Below, in pieces: positions 50,058 to 59,554 of a stretch of 64,000 nucleotides of DNA. Position 1 is the stretch's first letter; the number at the start of each line of letters is the position of its first letter. The notes under the pieces were generated by a model that saw only the letters and a list, made by a program, of their open reading frames with translations, searched no databases and was not told the DNA's origin. The DNA comes from UBA1672 sp033851915 (lineage in GTDB: Bacteria; Pseudomonadota; Alphaproteobacteria; Micavibrionales; Micavibrionaceae), in NCBI GenBank assembly GCA_033851915.1, contig JAWSVM010000011.1, positions 1-64,000 of the forward strand, in the 5' to 3' direction. The position numbers were made by a program, and so were the translations under genes.

Positions 50058-50549
50058 TTATTGGGTTTCATATGGGTTTTTTATATCCATCATGTTTAAA
50101 ATTTCAATTTCTAAAGCTTCCATAACTTGCGCTTCATCATCGGTTTGGTGATCGTAATGCAAGAGGTGTAACCCTCCATGAACCAGCATATGGGTGTAAT
50201 GGCCTGCTATCGTCTTGCGTTGCTCTTCTGATTCTTTGAGGATCGTCTCATAAGCGATAATAATGTCTCCCAAGTTTACCAAAGGAATCAATTGTTCGTT
50301 TATGCCGCCCGCTTCGGTTTGTGGGAAAGACAGAACGTTTGTGGGTTTATCTTTGTAACGGTAAGTTTTGTTAAGCTCTTGTACGAAACCGTCATTGGCC
50401 AAAACAATACTCACCTCTAGTGATTTATCGGCATATTCCGATTGTTTCAGCACTTTGCTGATTGCATCGCGGGTCAGAGTTTCAATTTCAGGAATGGCCA
50501 CGCACCAACGTTCATCTTGCACAGAGATATCAATTTCGTAAGGGGTCAT
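50058..50549 (-). CDS. ybeY: Endoribonuclease YbeY
   Basis: 163 aa. HMLVHGGLHLLHYDHQTDDEAQVMEALEIEIL holds the H-x3-H-x5-H zinc site. YRYKDKPTNVLSFPQ and LGDIIIAYETILKESEEQ are further family blocks. YbeY is needed for 16S rRNA 3'-end maturation and 70S quality control. Four bases after phoH. Confidence 0.97.
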   Translation of the reverse strand: MTPYEIDISVQDERWCVAIPEIETLTRDAISKVLKQSEYADKSLEVSIVLANDGFVQELNKTYRYKDKPTNVLSFPQTEAGGINEQLIPLVNLGDIIIAYETILKESEEQRKTIAGHYTHMLVHGGLHLLHYDHQTDDEAQVMEALEIEILNMMDIKNPYETQ

Positions 50550-50552
50550 GGC

Positions 50553-51518
50553 TTATTTATTCTGGCCTTCATAAGCCTTAATGATTTTCCGCACGAGATT
50601 ATGGCGAATGACATCTTCACCTGCAAAGGTAACAAACCCAATGTCGTTAACATCGCCAAGGATATCTATCGCCTCGCTTAAACCTGATTTCACATGCGAG
50701 GGCAAGTCAGTCTGCGTTGCATCACCTGTGATAACCATGTGAGATGCTTCGCCCATCCGTGTCAGGAACATTTTCATCTGTGCGCATGTTGTGTTTTGGG
50801 CTTCGTCCAGAATAACGAAGGAATGCGCCAATGTCCGCCCCCGCATAAAAGCAAGCGGCGCGATTTCAATTTCGTTGGCTTCCATTTTTTTGGCCAAGAA
50901 ATCCCATGGCAACATGTCTTGCAGAGCGTCATAAATGGGGCGCATATAGGGGTCTACTTTTTCCTTCATATCGCCGGGTAAGAATCCTAAATTCTCACCT
51001 GCTTCAACGGCGGGGCGCGTAAAGATCAGCCGCTCCACTTTTCCGCGTAGATACATATCAATGCCTGCAGCAACGGCAAGGTATGTCTTGCCCGTACCCG
51101 CAGGGCCAAGGCCAAAGACCATGTCATGCTTATTGATTAGCTTCAAATATTTTTCTTGATTGGGAGAGCGCGGTACGATGGTTTTATTCTTGGTTTTAAT
51201 CACGATAGAACCTTTACCATCTGCCTTGCCTTTGCCAGACCTTTTGCCACCCGTTGCCGCAAAACGCAGCTCCGCATCAATATCCGCATGCGTAATATTG
51301 GTTAGCTCTTTTTTTTCCAAGCGTTTATCCAGTGATTGCAAAGCGATTTTGGCTTTATTGGTGGCGTCTTTTGATCCGCTCATTCGAAGGAGATTCCCGC
51401 GATCCGAAATATTAATATCCAGCTTTTTCTCAAGATAAGACAGATGTTCGTTATACTCACCAAACAGAAGGGGTATCCTGCTGTTATCAGGGAATTCTAA
51501 TATGATTTCTTTGGTCAA
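50553..51518 (-). CDS. phoH: PhoH-like ATPase
   Basis: 321 aa. GLGPAGTGKTYLAVAAG (Walker A), HSFVILDEAQNTTCAQMKMFLTRMG (Walker B) and ITGDATQTDLP (motif III-like) mark PhoH/YbeZ; residues about 1-100 form a KH-like N-domain. YbeZ partners with YbeY in rRNA processing, consistent with the adjacency. Confidence 0.97.
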   Translation of the reverse strand: MTKEIILEFPDNSRIPLLFGEYNEHLSYLEKKLDINISDRGNLLRMSGSKDATNKAKIALQSLDKRLEKKELTNITHADIDAELRFAATGGKRSGKGKADGKGSIVIKTKNKTIVPRSPNQEKYLKLINKHDMVFGLGPAGTGKTYLAVAAGIDMYLRGKVERLIFTRPAVEAGENLGFLPGDMKEKVDPYMRPIYDALQDMLPWDFLAKKMEANEIEIAPLAFMRGRTLAHSFVILDEAQNTTCAQMKMFLTRMGEASHMVITGDATQTDLPSHVKSGLSEAIDILGDVNDIGFVTFAGEDVIRHNLVRKIIKAYEGQNK

Positions 51519-51596
51519 TCTATGTATTTACCTCAATAATGATCGATGTACCCACATTACCATGAAATCGTAAATATTTATATAAATTTAGCGGAA

Positions 51597-52958
51597 TTAG
51601 GCGGCTTTATCATCAAGTATTTCAATATTTCCTGTGAGGGAGTTATCAAAGGCTTCAGTGATATTTACGTTCACGATACTGCCGATCAGGCGTTCATTCC
51701 CATTCACATAGACAGATTGGGAATAGGGGCTGCGGCCAGTGATTTGCCCTTCTTTCTTACCTTTACGGTCAAACAGGATAGGCATGGTTTTGCCTTCGCA
51801 TGTCTTGTTAAAGGCGGCTTGTTGCTCGTTTATCAGGGCTTGAAAACGTTGAAGGCGCTCCGATGCTACATCATCAGGAACAAGAGCGGCTTGAATGCTG
51901 GCGGCGGGTGTTCCGGGGCGCGCGCTGTATTTAAAGGAATAGCACGACACATAACCCGTATCACGGGCAAGCTGCATACTGTCTTCAAAATCTTGCTCTG
52001 TCTCACCGGGGAAGCCGATAATATAGTCGGAGCTGAACGCTATACCTGGGCGACTTTTACGTAGTTTCGCAATAACATCACGATAAACATCCGCTTTATG
52101 CTTACGGTTCATCGCTTCCAGAATTCTGTCTGATCCACTTTGGACGGGTAAATGCAGGAAAGGCATCAATTTTTCTACTTCTCCATGCACGGCAATCAGT
52201 TCATCATCCATATCACGCGGGTGAGAGGTGCTGTAGCGGATGCGCTCCAATCCATTGATTTCCGATACTTTGCGAATAAGTTCCGCGAGGTTTGATGTGC
52301 TGCCGTCAGGCTTTGTTCCGTGGAATGCATTAACATTTTGCCCCAACAGCATAATTTCAAGTGCGCCTTGGTCGACCAATCTACGCGCCTCATCAAGTAT
52401 CTCTTGCTCACTACGTGAATATTCTGACCCACGTGTGTAGGGCACAACGCAGAAGGTGCAAAATTTATCGCACCCTTCCTGAATAGATAAGAATGCCGAG
52501 GCACCTTCAATTGTGTGTTCATCAGGAAGGTGGTCAAACTTTGATATGGTTGGGAATTCAGTATTAATTACGCGTTCATCGCCTGAGGCTTTCAAAATCA
52601 TTTCAGGGAGCTCATGATAGGTTTGAGGGCCAAACACCATATCCACGAATGGCGCGCGTTCCAATATGAAGTCACCTTCGGCTTGCGCGACACATCCCGC
52701 AACGGCGATCAGCATTTTACCGCCTTTTGCTTCTTTATCTTCTTTATGCACGCGCAGGCGACCAAGTTCTGAAAAAACTTTGTCCGTTGCTTTTTCACGA
52801 ATATGGCAGGTGTTTAATATCATCATGTCTGCATCAACCGGAGTATCCACAGTTTTATACCCCAGCGAAGAGAGTATATCGCTCATACGGTTACTGTCAT
52901 AGACATTCATCTGACAGCCCCAGGTTTTAATAAATAGTTTCTTGTGTGTTTGCGTCAT
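51597..52958 (-). CDS. miaB: tRNA-2-methylthio-N6-dimethylallyladenosine synthase
   Basis: 453 aa. N-terminal UPF0004 domain with CQMNVYDSNRM and NTCHIREKA, radical-SAM site GCDKFCTFCVVPYTRGSEYSR, C-terminal TRAM (ITGRSPYSQSVYVNGNERLIGSIVNVNITEAF). It methylthiolates i6A37 of tRNAs. First gene of the leftward miaB-phoH-ybeY-corC-lnt set. Confidence 0.98.
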   Translation of the reverse strand: MTQTHKKLFIKTWGCQMNVYDSNRMSDILSSLGYKTVDTPVDADMMILNTCHIREKATDKVFSELGRLRVHKEDKEAKGGKMLIAVAGCVAQAEGDFILERAPFVDMVFGPQTYHELPEMILKASGDERVINTEFPTISKFDHLPDEHTIEGASAFLSIQEGCDKFCTFCVVPYTRGSEYSRSEQEILDEARRLVDQGALEIMLLGQNVNAFHGTKPDGSTSNLAELIRKVSEINGLERIRYSTSHPRDMDDELIAVHGEVEKLMPFLHLPVQSGSDRILEAMNRKHKADVYRDVIAKLRKSRPGIAFSSDYIIGFPGETEQDFEDSMQLARDTGYVSCYSFKYSARPGTPAASIQAALVPDDVASERLQRFQALINEQQAAFNKTCEGKTMPILFDRKGKKEGQITGRSPYSQSVYVNGNERLIGSIVNVNITEAFDNSLTGNIEILDDKAA

Positions 52959-53045
52959 GATATATTACACTTATCGTTTAAAATATGTATTTTGTATCTG
53001 TGTCATAAACCATAGAAACACATTGGAAATCAAGAGTTATACCTC

Positions 53046-53993
53046 ATGAAAAGAACAGTACTCGCACTTCAGCCTCTCCTTGCACATGAAATGGATGTCT
53101 TAGAACAAGAATTCAACGTTCTACGCCTATGGGAAAGCCAAGAGCCGGAGAATGTCATCAGGGATCATAGTCATGAGATTGTTGGGATATTATCCACCTA
53201 TAACGGCAGCGGTGTCAGCAAGCGTTTGATGGAGGCTTTGCCTAACCTTGAAATTATTGCACAATTTGGCGTTGGCTACGATAATATTGATCTGGTTGCC
53301 GCGCAGAAACGTGACATCGTTGTTACGAATACACCTGATGTTTTAACTGATGATACGGCAGATGTTGCTTTGTTTCTTATGTTGAATGTTGCAAGGCGCG
53401 CAGTTGAGGCTGATATGTTTGTACGCGTTGGCCGTTGGCATTCCGGCGCAATGCCATTGAGTACTTCTATTTCAGGTAAAACAGTTGGTATTGTCGGGCT
53501 AGGGAATATTGGACAAGCCATTGCCCAGCGCGCAGCGGCTTTTAATACGAAGGTTATCTATCATTCCCGTACTCAAAAGGATGTGGCCTATACCTATTAT
53601 AAAGACTTGAAGGAAATGGCCGCAGCAGCGGATTTTCTAATATTGGCATGTGCGGGTGGTGATGAAACCAAGCATTTGATTAATTATGAAATTTTGGATG
53701 CACTTGGTGCGGAAGGGTTCTTGATTAATATTGCACGCGGCAGTGTGGTTAAAGAAGATGACCTATTAATTGCGTTGCGGAATAAATCAATTGCAGGTGC
53801 GGGGCTGGATGTTTATGCGGATGAGCCAAATGTGCCCGAGGAAATGATTAAAATGGATAATGTTGTATTATCTCCACATGTTGGGTCTGCGACGGTTGAA
53901 ACCAGATCAAAAATGGGGCAGCTTGTCATCGATAATTTGGCGGCTCACTTTGATGGGCAGCCATTACTAACGCCAATTAAAATGACGAGTTAA
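53046..53993 (+). CDS. 2-hydroxyacid dehydrogenase (GhrB/hydroxypyruvate reductase-like)
   Basis: 315 aa. NAD(P)-binding fold VGIVGLGNIGQAIAQRAAAFNTKV, catalytic Arg in INIARGSVVKEDDL, Glu in YADEPNVPEE, His in LSPHVGSATVE. The family reduces glyoxylate, hydroxypyruvate or related acids; the exact substrate is not predictable. Divergent from miaB over 87 bp. Confidence 0.92.
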   Translation: MKRTVLALQPLLAHEMDVLEQEFNVLRLWESQEPENVIRDHSHEIVGILSTYNGSGVSKRLMEALPNLEIIAQFGVGYDNIDLVAAQKRDIVVTNTPDVLTDDTADVALFLMLNVARRAVEADMFVRVGRWHSGAMPLSTSISGKTVGIVGLGNIGQAIAQRAAAFNTKVIYHSRTQKDVAYTYYKDLKEMAAAADFLILACAGGDETKHLINYEILDALGAEGFLINIARGSVVKEDDLLIALRNKSIAGAGLDVYADEPNVPEEMIKMDNVVLSPHVGSATVETRSKMGQLVIDNLAAHFDGQPLLTPIKMTS

Positions 53994-54016
53994 TAAGCAG
54001 GGATAAAAGGCCAAGT

Positions 54017-54496
54017 ATGAAATTAATATTATCTGTATTGTTGTTGAGTATATCACTGTCGGGCGCTGCATTTGCCGCGGGATGTTATAGCCCGCGTGAA
54101 GCCGAAGCAGAGCAAGGCATCCGTATCCATAGCGAGTTGATGGTCATTGGCCTTAATTGTGCACATATGGCCGATGCCAATGGCAATAACCTCTATCTGG
54201 AGCATAAGAAATTCACAGCAAAGCATGAAGATTTATTTGCGACATACGAAAAAATACTCATGGAATATATGCAAAAGAACGGCAGTAGAAACGCAGAAAA
54301 ATCTTTGCATAAGCTGCGCACTGAATTTGCGAACAAGATCTCCAATGATGTCGCAGAAATGCGCCCCGACATCTTCTGTAAGACATTCTCTTCTCGTATA
54401 GAGAAAGCCACAAAGATGGATCGCACGACTCTTCGTAAATGGGCAGCCACGCCTTATAAAGAGCACCCTGTATCACAACCTCTTTGTGAAGGATAA
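54017..54496 (+). CDS. Small secreted hypothetical protein, 159 aa
   Basis: 159 aa with a signal peptide (MKLILSVLLLSISLSGAAFA) and four cysteines in the mature part (C23, C49, C121, C157), so likely a helical periplasmic protein with two disulfides: AEAEQGIRIHSELMVIGLNCAHM and DVAEMRPDIFCKTFSSRIEKATKM. No family recognised. It is 23 bp after the dehydrogenase. Confidence 0.75.
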   Translation: MKLILSVLLLSISLSGAAFAAGCYSPREAEAEQGIRIHSELMVIGLNCAHMADANGNNLYLEHKKFTAKHEDLFATYEKILMEYMQKNGSRNAEKSLHKLRTEFANKISNDVAEMRPDIFCKTFSSRIEKATKMDRTTLRKWAATPYKEHPVSQPLCEG

Positions 54497-54613
54497 TACT
54501 GTTAATTCAGAATTTATCTGGATAAGTCACTGTTATTTATAGTGTTATCTTTCAACTATGGTGTGAACATATTACTCTGTCTGTGGGCTTATACACGATG
54601 AGGCAGATATTCC

Positions 54614-56065
54614 ATGAGCATAGACACCCAAATAGACGCGTTTTTTGAACCGGTTGCAAAGATATCATCTGCAGTGATTTTTTATTCCGTACCTCTTATG
54701 GAGGGGGTTGATGTAAAGCTTATCCTTGTTTGGCTTGCTCTTGCCGCTGTATTTTTCACATTCTATCTCGGGTTTATTAATGTTCGCTTCTTCGGGCGAG
54801 CGTTTAAGCTTCTATTCGGTGAGGGAATGAAAAAAACCAGTGATGGAGAAATCACTCAATTCCAAGCACTCATGGCATCTTTATCCGGCACTGTCGGTTT
54901 GGGAAATATTAGTGGTGTTGCAATTGCGATATCTCTTGGTGGCCCGGGCGCAGTATTCTGGATGACGGTTATGGGCTTTTTGGGTATGTCCTCAAAATTT
55001 GCCGAAGTTATGCTGGGCGTGAAATACCGTATTCATCCTGATCCCGAAAACCCACAAAAAATTTCCGGTGGCCCGATGTATTATCTAGAGGAAGGGTTTG
55101 CTCGCAATAACTTACCTGCCCTCGGAAAATTTTTAGCGGGATTATTTGCTGTATTTTGTATAATTGGAGCCATTGGCGGCGGTAATATGTATCAAGCGAA
55201 CCAAGCTTTTGAACAAGTTGTTGTTGCCACAACGCCAGAAGGTGGTGTCAGCATGTTTGCAGAATATGGCTGGGCATTCGGGCTTGTGTTGGCAGTATTG
55301 GTCGGCGGCGTGATCCTTGGTGGATTAAAGTCCATTGCCAGTGTGGCGTCTAAATTGGTGCCTGCAATGGCGGGGCTATATTTGGCGGCTGGCCTTGTGG
55401 TGATTGGTATGAATATTGGTGAGTTACCCTCTGCCTTTGGCATAATATTCAAATCAGCATTTTCACTTGAAGCTGGTGTTGGGGGCTTGCTTGGCGGACT
55501 ACTTGTAGGCGTACAGCGCGCTGCATTTTCAAACGAGGCGGCTTTAGGCTCAGCTTCGATTGTACAATCAACAACCAAGACAGATGGCCCTGTAGGGACA
55601 GGCATTGTGGCGATGCTTGGGCCCTTTATTGATACGATTATTATTTGTAATATCACCGCATTGGTTATTGTTATTACGGGTGTATATACGCAAACGGATG
55701 GCAATATTGCAGGCGTTGCTTTGACATCTATGGCGTTTGAAAGTGCCATACCAAGCTTTAAATACGCTTTAACGGTTGCTGTTTTACTCTTTGCATATTC
55801 AACAATGATTAGTTGGTATTACTGTGGCGCGGTATGTTTCCGTTATATCTTTGGTGAAAATGATAAAATCGAAAATATTTTCAAGGTATTCTTCTGTACT
55901 TGTATCGTTGTTGGTGCTTCCGCAAAACTTGGAAATCTTATTGGTTTTACTGATGCAGCGATGATGTCTATGGCTATTCCCAACATCATAGGACTCTATC
56001 TTTTCGCACCTGAAATTAAAAGAGATGTTAAAGAATACATACAAGCACTTAAAAAATCACAATAA
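54614..56065 (+). CDS. Sodium:alanine/glycine symporter (AGCS family)
   Basis: 483 aa, about 10-11 transmembrane helices. TQFQALMASLSGTVGLGNISGVAIAISLGGPGAVFWMTVMGFLGMSSKFAEVMLGVKYR is the conserved AGCS start (PF01235), with GGPMYYLEEG and QRAAFSNEAALGSASIVQ also typical. It takes up alanine or glycine with Na+. Monocistronic by spacing. Confidence 0.94.
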   Translation: MSIDTQIDAFFEPVAKISSAVIFYSVPLMEGVDVKLILVWLALAAVFFTFYLGFINVRFFGRAFKLLFGEGMKKTSDGEITQFQALMASLSGTVGLGNISGVAIAISLGGPGAVFWMTVMGFLGMSSKFAEVMLGVKYRIHPDPENPQKISGGPMYYLEEGFARNNLPALGKFLAGLFAVFCIIGAIGGGNMYQANQAFEQVVVATTPEGGVSMFAEYGWAFGLVLAVLVGGVILGGLKSIASVASKLVPAMAGLYLAAGLVVIGMNIGELPSAFGIIFKSAFSLEAGVGGLLGGLLVGVQRAAFSNEAALGSASIVQSTTKTDGPVGTGIVAMLGPFIDTIIICNITALVIVITGVYTQTDGNIAGVALTSMAFESAIPSFKYALTVAVLLFAYSTMISWYYCGAVCFRYIFGENDKIENIFKVFFCTCIVVGASAKLGNLIGFTDAAMMSMAIPNIIGLYLFAPEIKRDVKEYIQALKKSQ

Positions 56066-56164
56066 TTTACCTTTTGTAAAACTCTATTGATTACACTGCC
56101 CCTTACGAGCATAATGTGCAGGCGATAGAGTGTACGTGTGTAATAATATATCAAGAGGTGTAAA

Positions 56165-57112
56165 GTGAGCGGACCAAGTAAGATTATTAATACAAAGTTT
56201 TGTGAGGGTATCTCGGATATCTCGGATAGTTATTCCGCGTTTATTATAGATCAGTGGGGCGTATTACATGATGGTATTAAAGTTTATGACGGCATTGTTG
56301 ACTGTCTGAAGCAATTGAAAGATCGTCAAAAGTACGTCATTATTTTATCCAATTCAGGAAAACGCGCAGAAGCAAACGAAAAGCGCCTTACCGAGCTTGG
56401 TATTCCCCCAACATTATACGATCAAATAATCACTTCCGGCGAAGTGACATGGCAGGGGCTGCATAATCAGAGCGAAGGCTATTTCGAAAATATTGGTAAG
56501 AAATGCGTTGTGATTAGCCGTGGTGGTGATCGTTCTATTGTTGAGTCACTGGATGTGACAGTGGTCGATGAACCCAAAGATGCGGATTTCCTTATAATTA
56601 GCGGTACAGATGCACCGGAAAAAACTCTGGAAGACTATGAACCGCTACTCAAAGAGGCAGCACGTTATAACTTAAAGGCGATTTGCGCCAATCCTGATAG
56701 CTTGGGTATTATGGGCAACCGCAGTATTATGGGGCCGGGCACTTTGGCTGCACGCTATAATGATTTTGGCGGTATTATTGAATTTATCGGCAAGCCTCAT
56801 CAATACATTTTCCAATATTGTATCAAGATCTTGCAGGAAAAAAATATCTATCCGGGGCAAACCGTTATGATCGGCGATACAATGGCACATGATATTCTGG
56901 GTGGATCATTGGTGAATATTGATACATGCCTTGTTAAACGTGGGTTGCATAATTCCGTTTTTGCGGGCTGTGAGGAACCGGCAGACGTAGACCATGCTTT
57001 AGATATTCTTATTCGTCAGTATAACAATGTACGTCCCAAATATTTGGTTGATAATCTAATATGGGGCAAGGCCTTGCCTGATCGTAAACATAGAAGACGT
57101 GTCGCAAAATAG
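56165..57112 (+). CDS. HAD-superfamily class IIA hydrolase (TIGR01459 type)
   Basis: 315 aa from GTG 56165 (AGAGGTG upstream). FIIDQWGVLHDGIKVYDGIVDCLKQL holds a first motif with D-x-W in place of the usual DxDGT, as in the TIGR01459 alphaproteobacterial group; ILSNSGKRAEAN is motif II, and VMIGDTMAHDILGG motif IV. Sugar-phosphatase-like; the substrate is unknown. The basic C-terminal tail (PDRKHRRRVAK) is unusual but minor. Confidence 0.86.
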   Translation: MSGPSKIINTKFCEGISDISDSYSAFIIDQWGVLHDGIKVYDGIVDCLKQLKDRQKYVIILSNSGKRAEANEKRLTELGIPPTLYDQIITSGEVTWQGLHNQSEGYFENIGKKCVVISRGGDRSIVESLDVTVVDEPKDADFLIISGTDAPEKTLEDYEPLLKEAARYNLKAICANPDSLGIMGNRSIMGPGTLAARYNDFGGIIEFIGKPHQYIFQYCIKILQEKNIYPGQTVMIGDTMAHDILGGSLVNIDTCLVKRGLHNSVFAGCEEPADVDHALDILIRQYNNVRPKYLVDNLIWGKALPDRKHRRRVAK

Positions 57113-57192
57113 CGTTTGAGTATATATCAGAGCACTTGCTTATGATGATTTGATGCTATACATAACTCGTAAAATCATATCGGATAAGCATC

Positions 57193-58464
57193 ATGACCTA
57201 TAAAAAATCGACAATTGGCGACCATAAATTAAAACCTGAAACACTTATGATGTCTTACGGCTATTCACCTGAGCTTTCGGAAGGCTCAGTAAAGCCGCCA
57301 GTCTTTTTAACCTCAACCTTTGTATTCTCTTCCGCGGAGGAGGGCGAAGAGTTCTTCCATATCATGTCGGGGCGTAAAGAGGGTAATACAGGTGGCTTGA
57401 TCTATAGTCGCTTTAACCATCCGAACGCAGAAATTATTGAAGATCGCATGGCCTTACTTGAAGGCTCTGAAAGTGCAGCGGTACTCTCCAGTGGTATGGG
57501 CGCGATTAGTGCGGTTCTATTCGGCTTGCTTCGCCCCGGTGATGTTATATTGCACAGCGCCCCCTTATATGGTGGAACGGAAACCCTGATCCGCGGATTA
57601 CTCGCTGATTTCGGAATTAAATCTGTTAGCTTTCCAGATGGTTTGGACGGAGATGCACTCAGATCGGCCGTTGAAGAGGCAAAGTCTCTTGGACGTTTAG
57701 CGATGATCTTCTGTGAAACACCTGCAAACCCAACGAATACACTTGTTGATTTCAATCTGCTGATTAGCATCATTGATGAAGTGGAAAAGGAAACAGGACA
57801 TCGCCCAATTTCTGTATGTGATAACACAATGCTGGGGCCTATTTATCAACGTGCTTGCCCGCAAGGAATTGATTTAGCAACATATTCCTTAACCAAATAT
57901 ATCGGCGGACATAGTGATCTGGTTGCTGGTGCTGTTTGTGGGAATAAAACCTTACTACGCAAAATAAAGTCTATGCGCGGGTCTATGGGGTTAAACCTTG
58001 ATCCACATACATGCTGGATGATTTCACGTTCATTGGAAACGCTTTCTATCCGCATGACACGCGCCGCAGAATCAGGATATAAAGTCGCGGAATGGCTTGC
58101 CAATAACCCTTATCAAAAAGCTGAGATATATCACCCTGACTTTATTACCGATGAACGTTATCAGACAGTTTATAAGCGTCAATGCACAGGGCCAGGGTCA
58201 ACATTCTCATTTGTTATGGATGTGCCGAAGGAAAAAAGCTTTAAGCTCATCAATTCACTGTCTTTGTTTAAATCAGCTGTTAGCTTGGGCGGCACGGAGT
58301 CTCTTGTTTGTCATCCTGCATCAACGACGCATTCAGGCATCGCCAAAGAATTGCGTGAGCTGGTTAATGTGAATGACGGCCTTATTCGTCTATCAATTGG
58401 CTTGGAGCATCCTGAGGATCTTATTGCGGATCTAGAGAATGCATTCCGTCTTACCTTTGGATAG
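57193..58464 (+). CDS. Cystathionine gamma-synthase-family PLP enzyme
   Basis: 423 aa. SSGMGAISAVLFGLLRPGDVILHSAPLYGGTETL, ETPANPTN, CDNTMLGP and SLTKYIGGHSDLVAG (PLP lysine in TKYIGGHSD) mark the Cys/Met metabolism family (PF01053), in the subgroup annotated as cystathionine gamma-synthase-family, with an N-terminal extension of about 15 residues. Could be a gamma-synthase, gamma-lyase or methionine gamma-lyase. Confidence 0.9.
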   Translation: MTYKKSTIGDHKLKPETLMMSYGYSPELSEGSVKPPVFLTSTFVFSSAEEGEEFFHIMSGRKEGNTGGLIYSRFNHPNAEIIEDRMALLEGSESAAVLSSGMGAISAVLFGLLRPGDVILHSAPLYGGTETLIRGLLADFGIKSVSFPDGLDGDALRSAVEEAKSLGRLAMIFCETPANPTNTLVDFNLLISIIDEVEKETGHRPISVCDNTMLGPIYQRACPQGIDLATYSLTKYIGGHSDLVAGAVCGNKTLLRKIKSMRGSMGLNLDPHTCWMISRSLETLSIRMTRAAESGYKVAEWLANNPYQKAEIYHPDFITDERYQTVYKRQCTGPGSTFSFVMDVPKEKSFKLINSLSLFKSAVSLGGTESLVCHPASTTHSGIAKELRELVNVNDGLIRLSIGLEHPEDLIADLENAFRLTFG

Positions 58465-58488
58465 AATGAGCAACAAAGAGAACAGCCG

Positions 58489-59475
58489 TTAATCTATCTT
58501 GTTTATCATTTCCAGATAAGCTTCATTGACATCTGCTTTGAGAAGGACGCTCATCGCGGCTTTTATCTCGGGGATTGCTTTTTCTGTTGCTTCTTCACCA
58601 AGCTCAATTAATTCCTTACATTTTTCAAATTCCAGCAACCCGATATGACCGATTGGTGGTTTAATATGAATATCAGGCGGCTCACCCGCAAGCCTTGAAC
58701 GTGTCAAGCGATCTTGCAAAATACCTAACCCTGAAATCATGACTCCAAAAAGGCTTGGATCATTTTCTTCTCTTCTAAAGAGGCGTCGGGAAAGCGAAGA
58801 GCTTTTGAATTTTTTCTGTTCCTCAGGCGGCACGTCCTTACTGTCAAAAACATCAAACCCTGCAACAGTTTGATATCCTGCGCCAGGCTTTGCGGCTTTA
58901 CCAATGAGGTCTGTATTCAGATCGACAGCAATGGTCATACGTGCGCCCATTGCCTGACATGGTGAAATAGGGCACGGATTAACCAACGCGCCATCAACAA
59001 GGTTTCTCTCATCGACATGAACGGGCGGAAAGATCCCTGGTAATGCGAAGGAGGCCATCATTGCGTTCATAATATCGCCTTTTCTGAGCCACACTTCATG
59101 TCCGGTCAGTAAATCTGTTGCTATACAAACAAATGAATGTGGTAATTCTTCGATATTCATACCATCGAAATGTTGACCTAGAGTCTCTTTCAGGCGCTTT
59201 CCCCCAACGAGGCCGGCACTGCGCACGCGAAAGTCAAGATAAGAGAGTATTTTAAAACGATTAAGCGATAAGGCCCAGTCTTCCAGGTCATCCATTTTAC
59301 CGGCCAAATAACACCCACCGACAACCGCGCCTATTGATGTGCCTGCAATTATTGTTGGATAAATATCATGGCGGTTAAGGGCTTTCAAAACACCAATATG
59401 TGCGAAGCCACGGGCCATTCCACCGCCTAATGCTATACCTAAACCGCTTTGTCCATTATCGATACTAAAAGTCAT
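58489..59475 (-). CDS. Patatin-like phospholipase (RssA-like)
   Basis: 328 aa. GIALGGGMARGFAHIGVLKALNRHDIYPTIIAGTSIGAVVGGCYLAGK gives the oxyanion loop and the GTSIG nucleophile; DGALVNPCP holds the catalytic Asp. A cytoplasmic patatin of the RssA/YchK type. Convergent with the CGS-family gene and divergent from the ABC exporter. Confidence 0.92.
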   Translation of the reverse strand: MTFSIDNGQSGLGIALGGGMARGFAHIGVLKALNRHDIYPTIIAGTSIGAVVGGCYLAGKMDDLEDWALSLNRFKILSYLDFRVRSAGLVGGKRLKETLGQHFDGMNIEELPHSFVCIATDLLTGHEVWLRKGDIMNAMMASFALPGIFPPVHVDERNLVDGALVNPCPISPCQAMGARMTIAVDLNTDLIGKAAKPGAGYQTVAGFDVFDSKDVPPEEQKKFKSSSLSRRLFRREENDPSLFGVMISGLGILQDRLTRSRLAGEPPDIHIKPPIGHIGLLEFEKCKELIELGEEATEKAIPEIKAAMSVLLKADVNEAYLEMINKID

Positions 59476-59554
59476 ATATTTCCTATAATCAGTTTAATCT
59501 TTAATCTTGTGCCTTTTTCCATTATAACACACAGACCTTAACTGAAGATATACG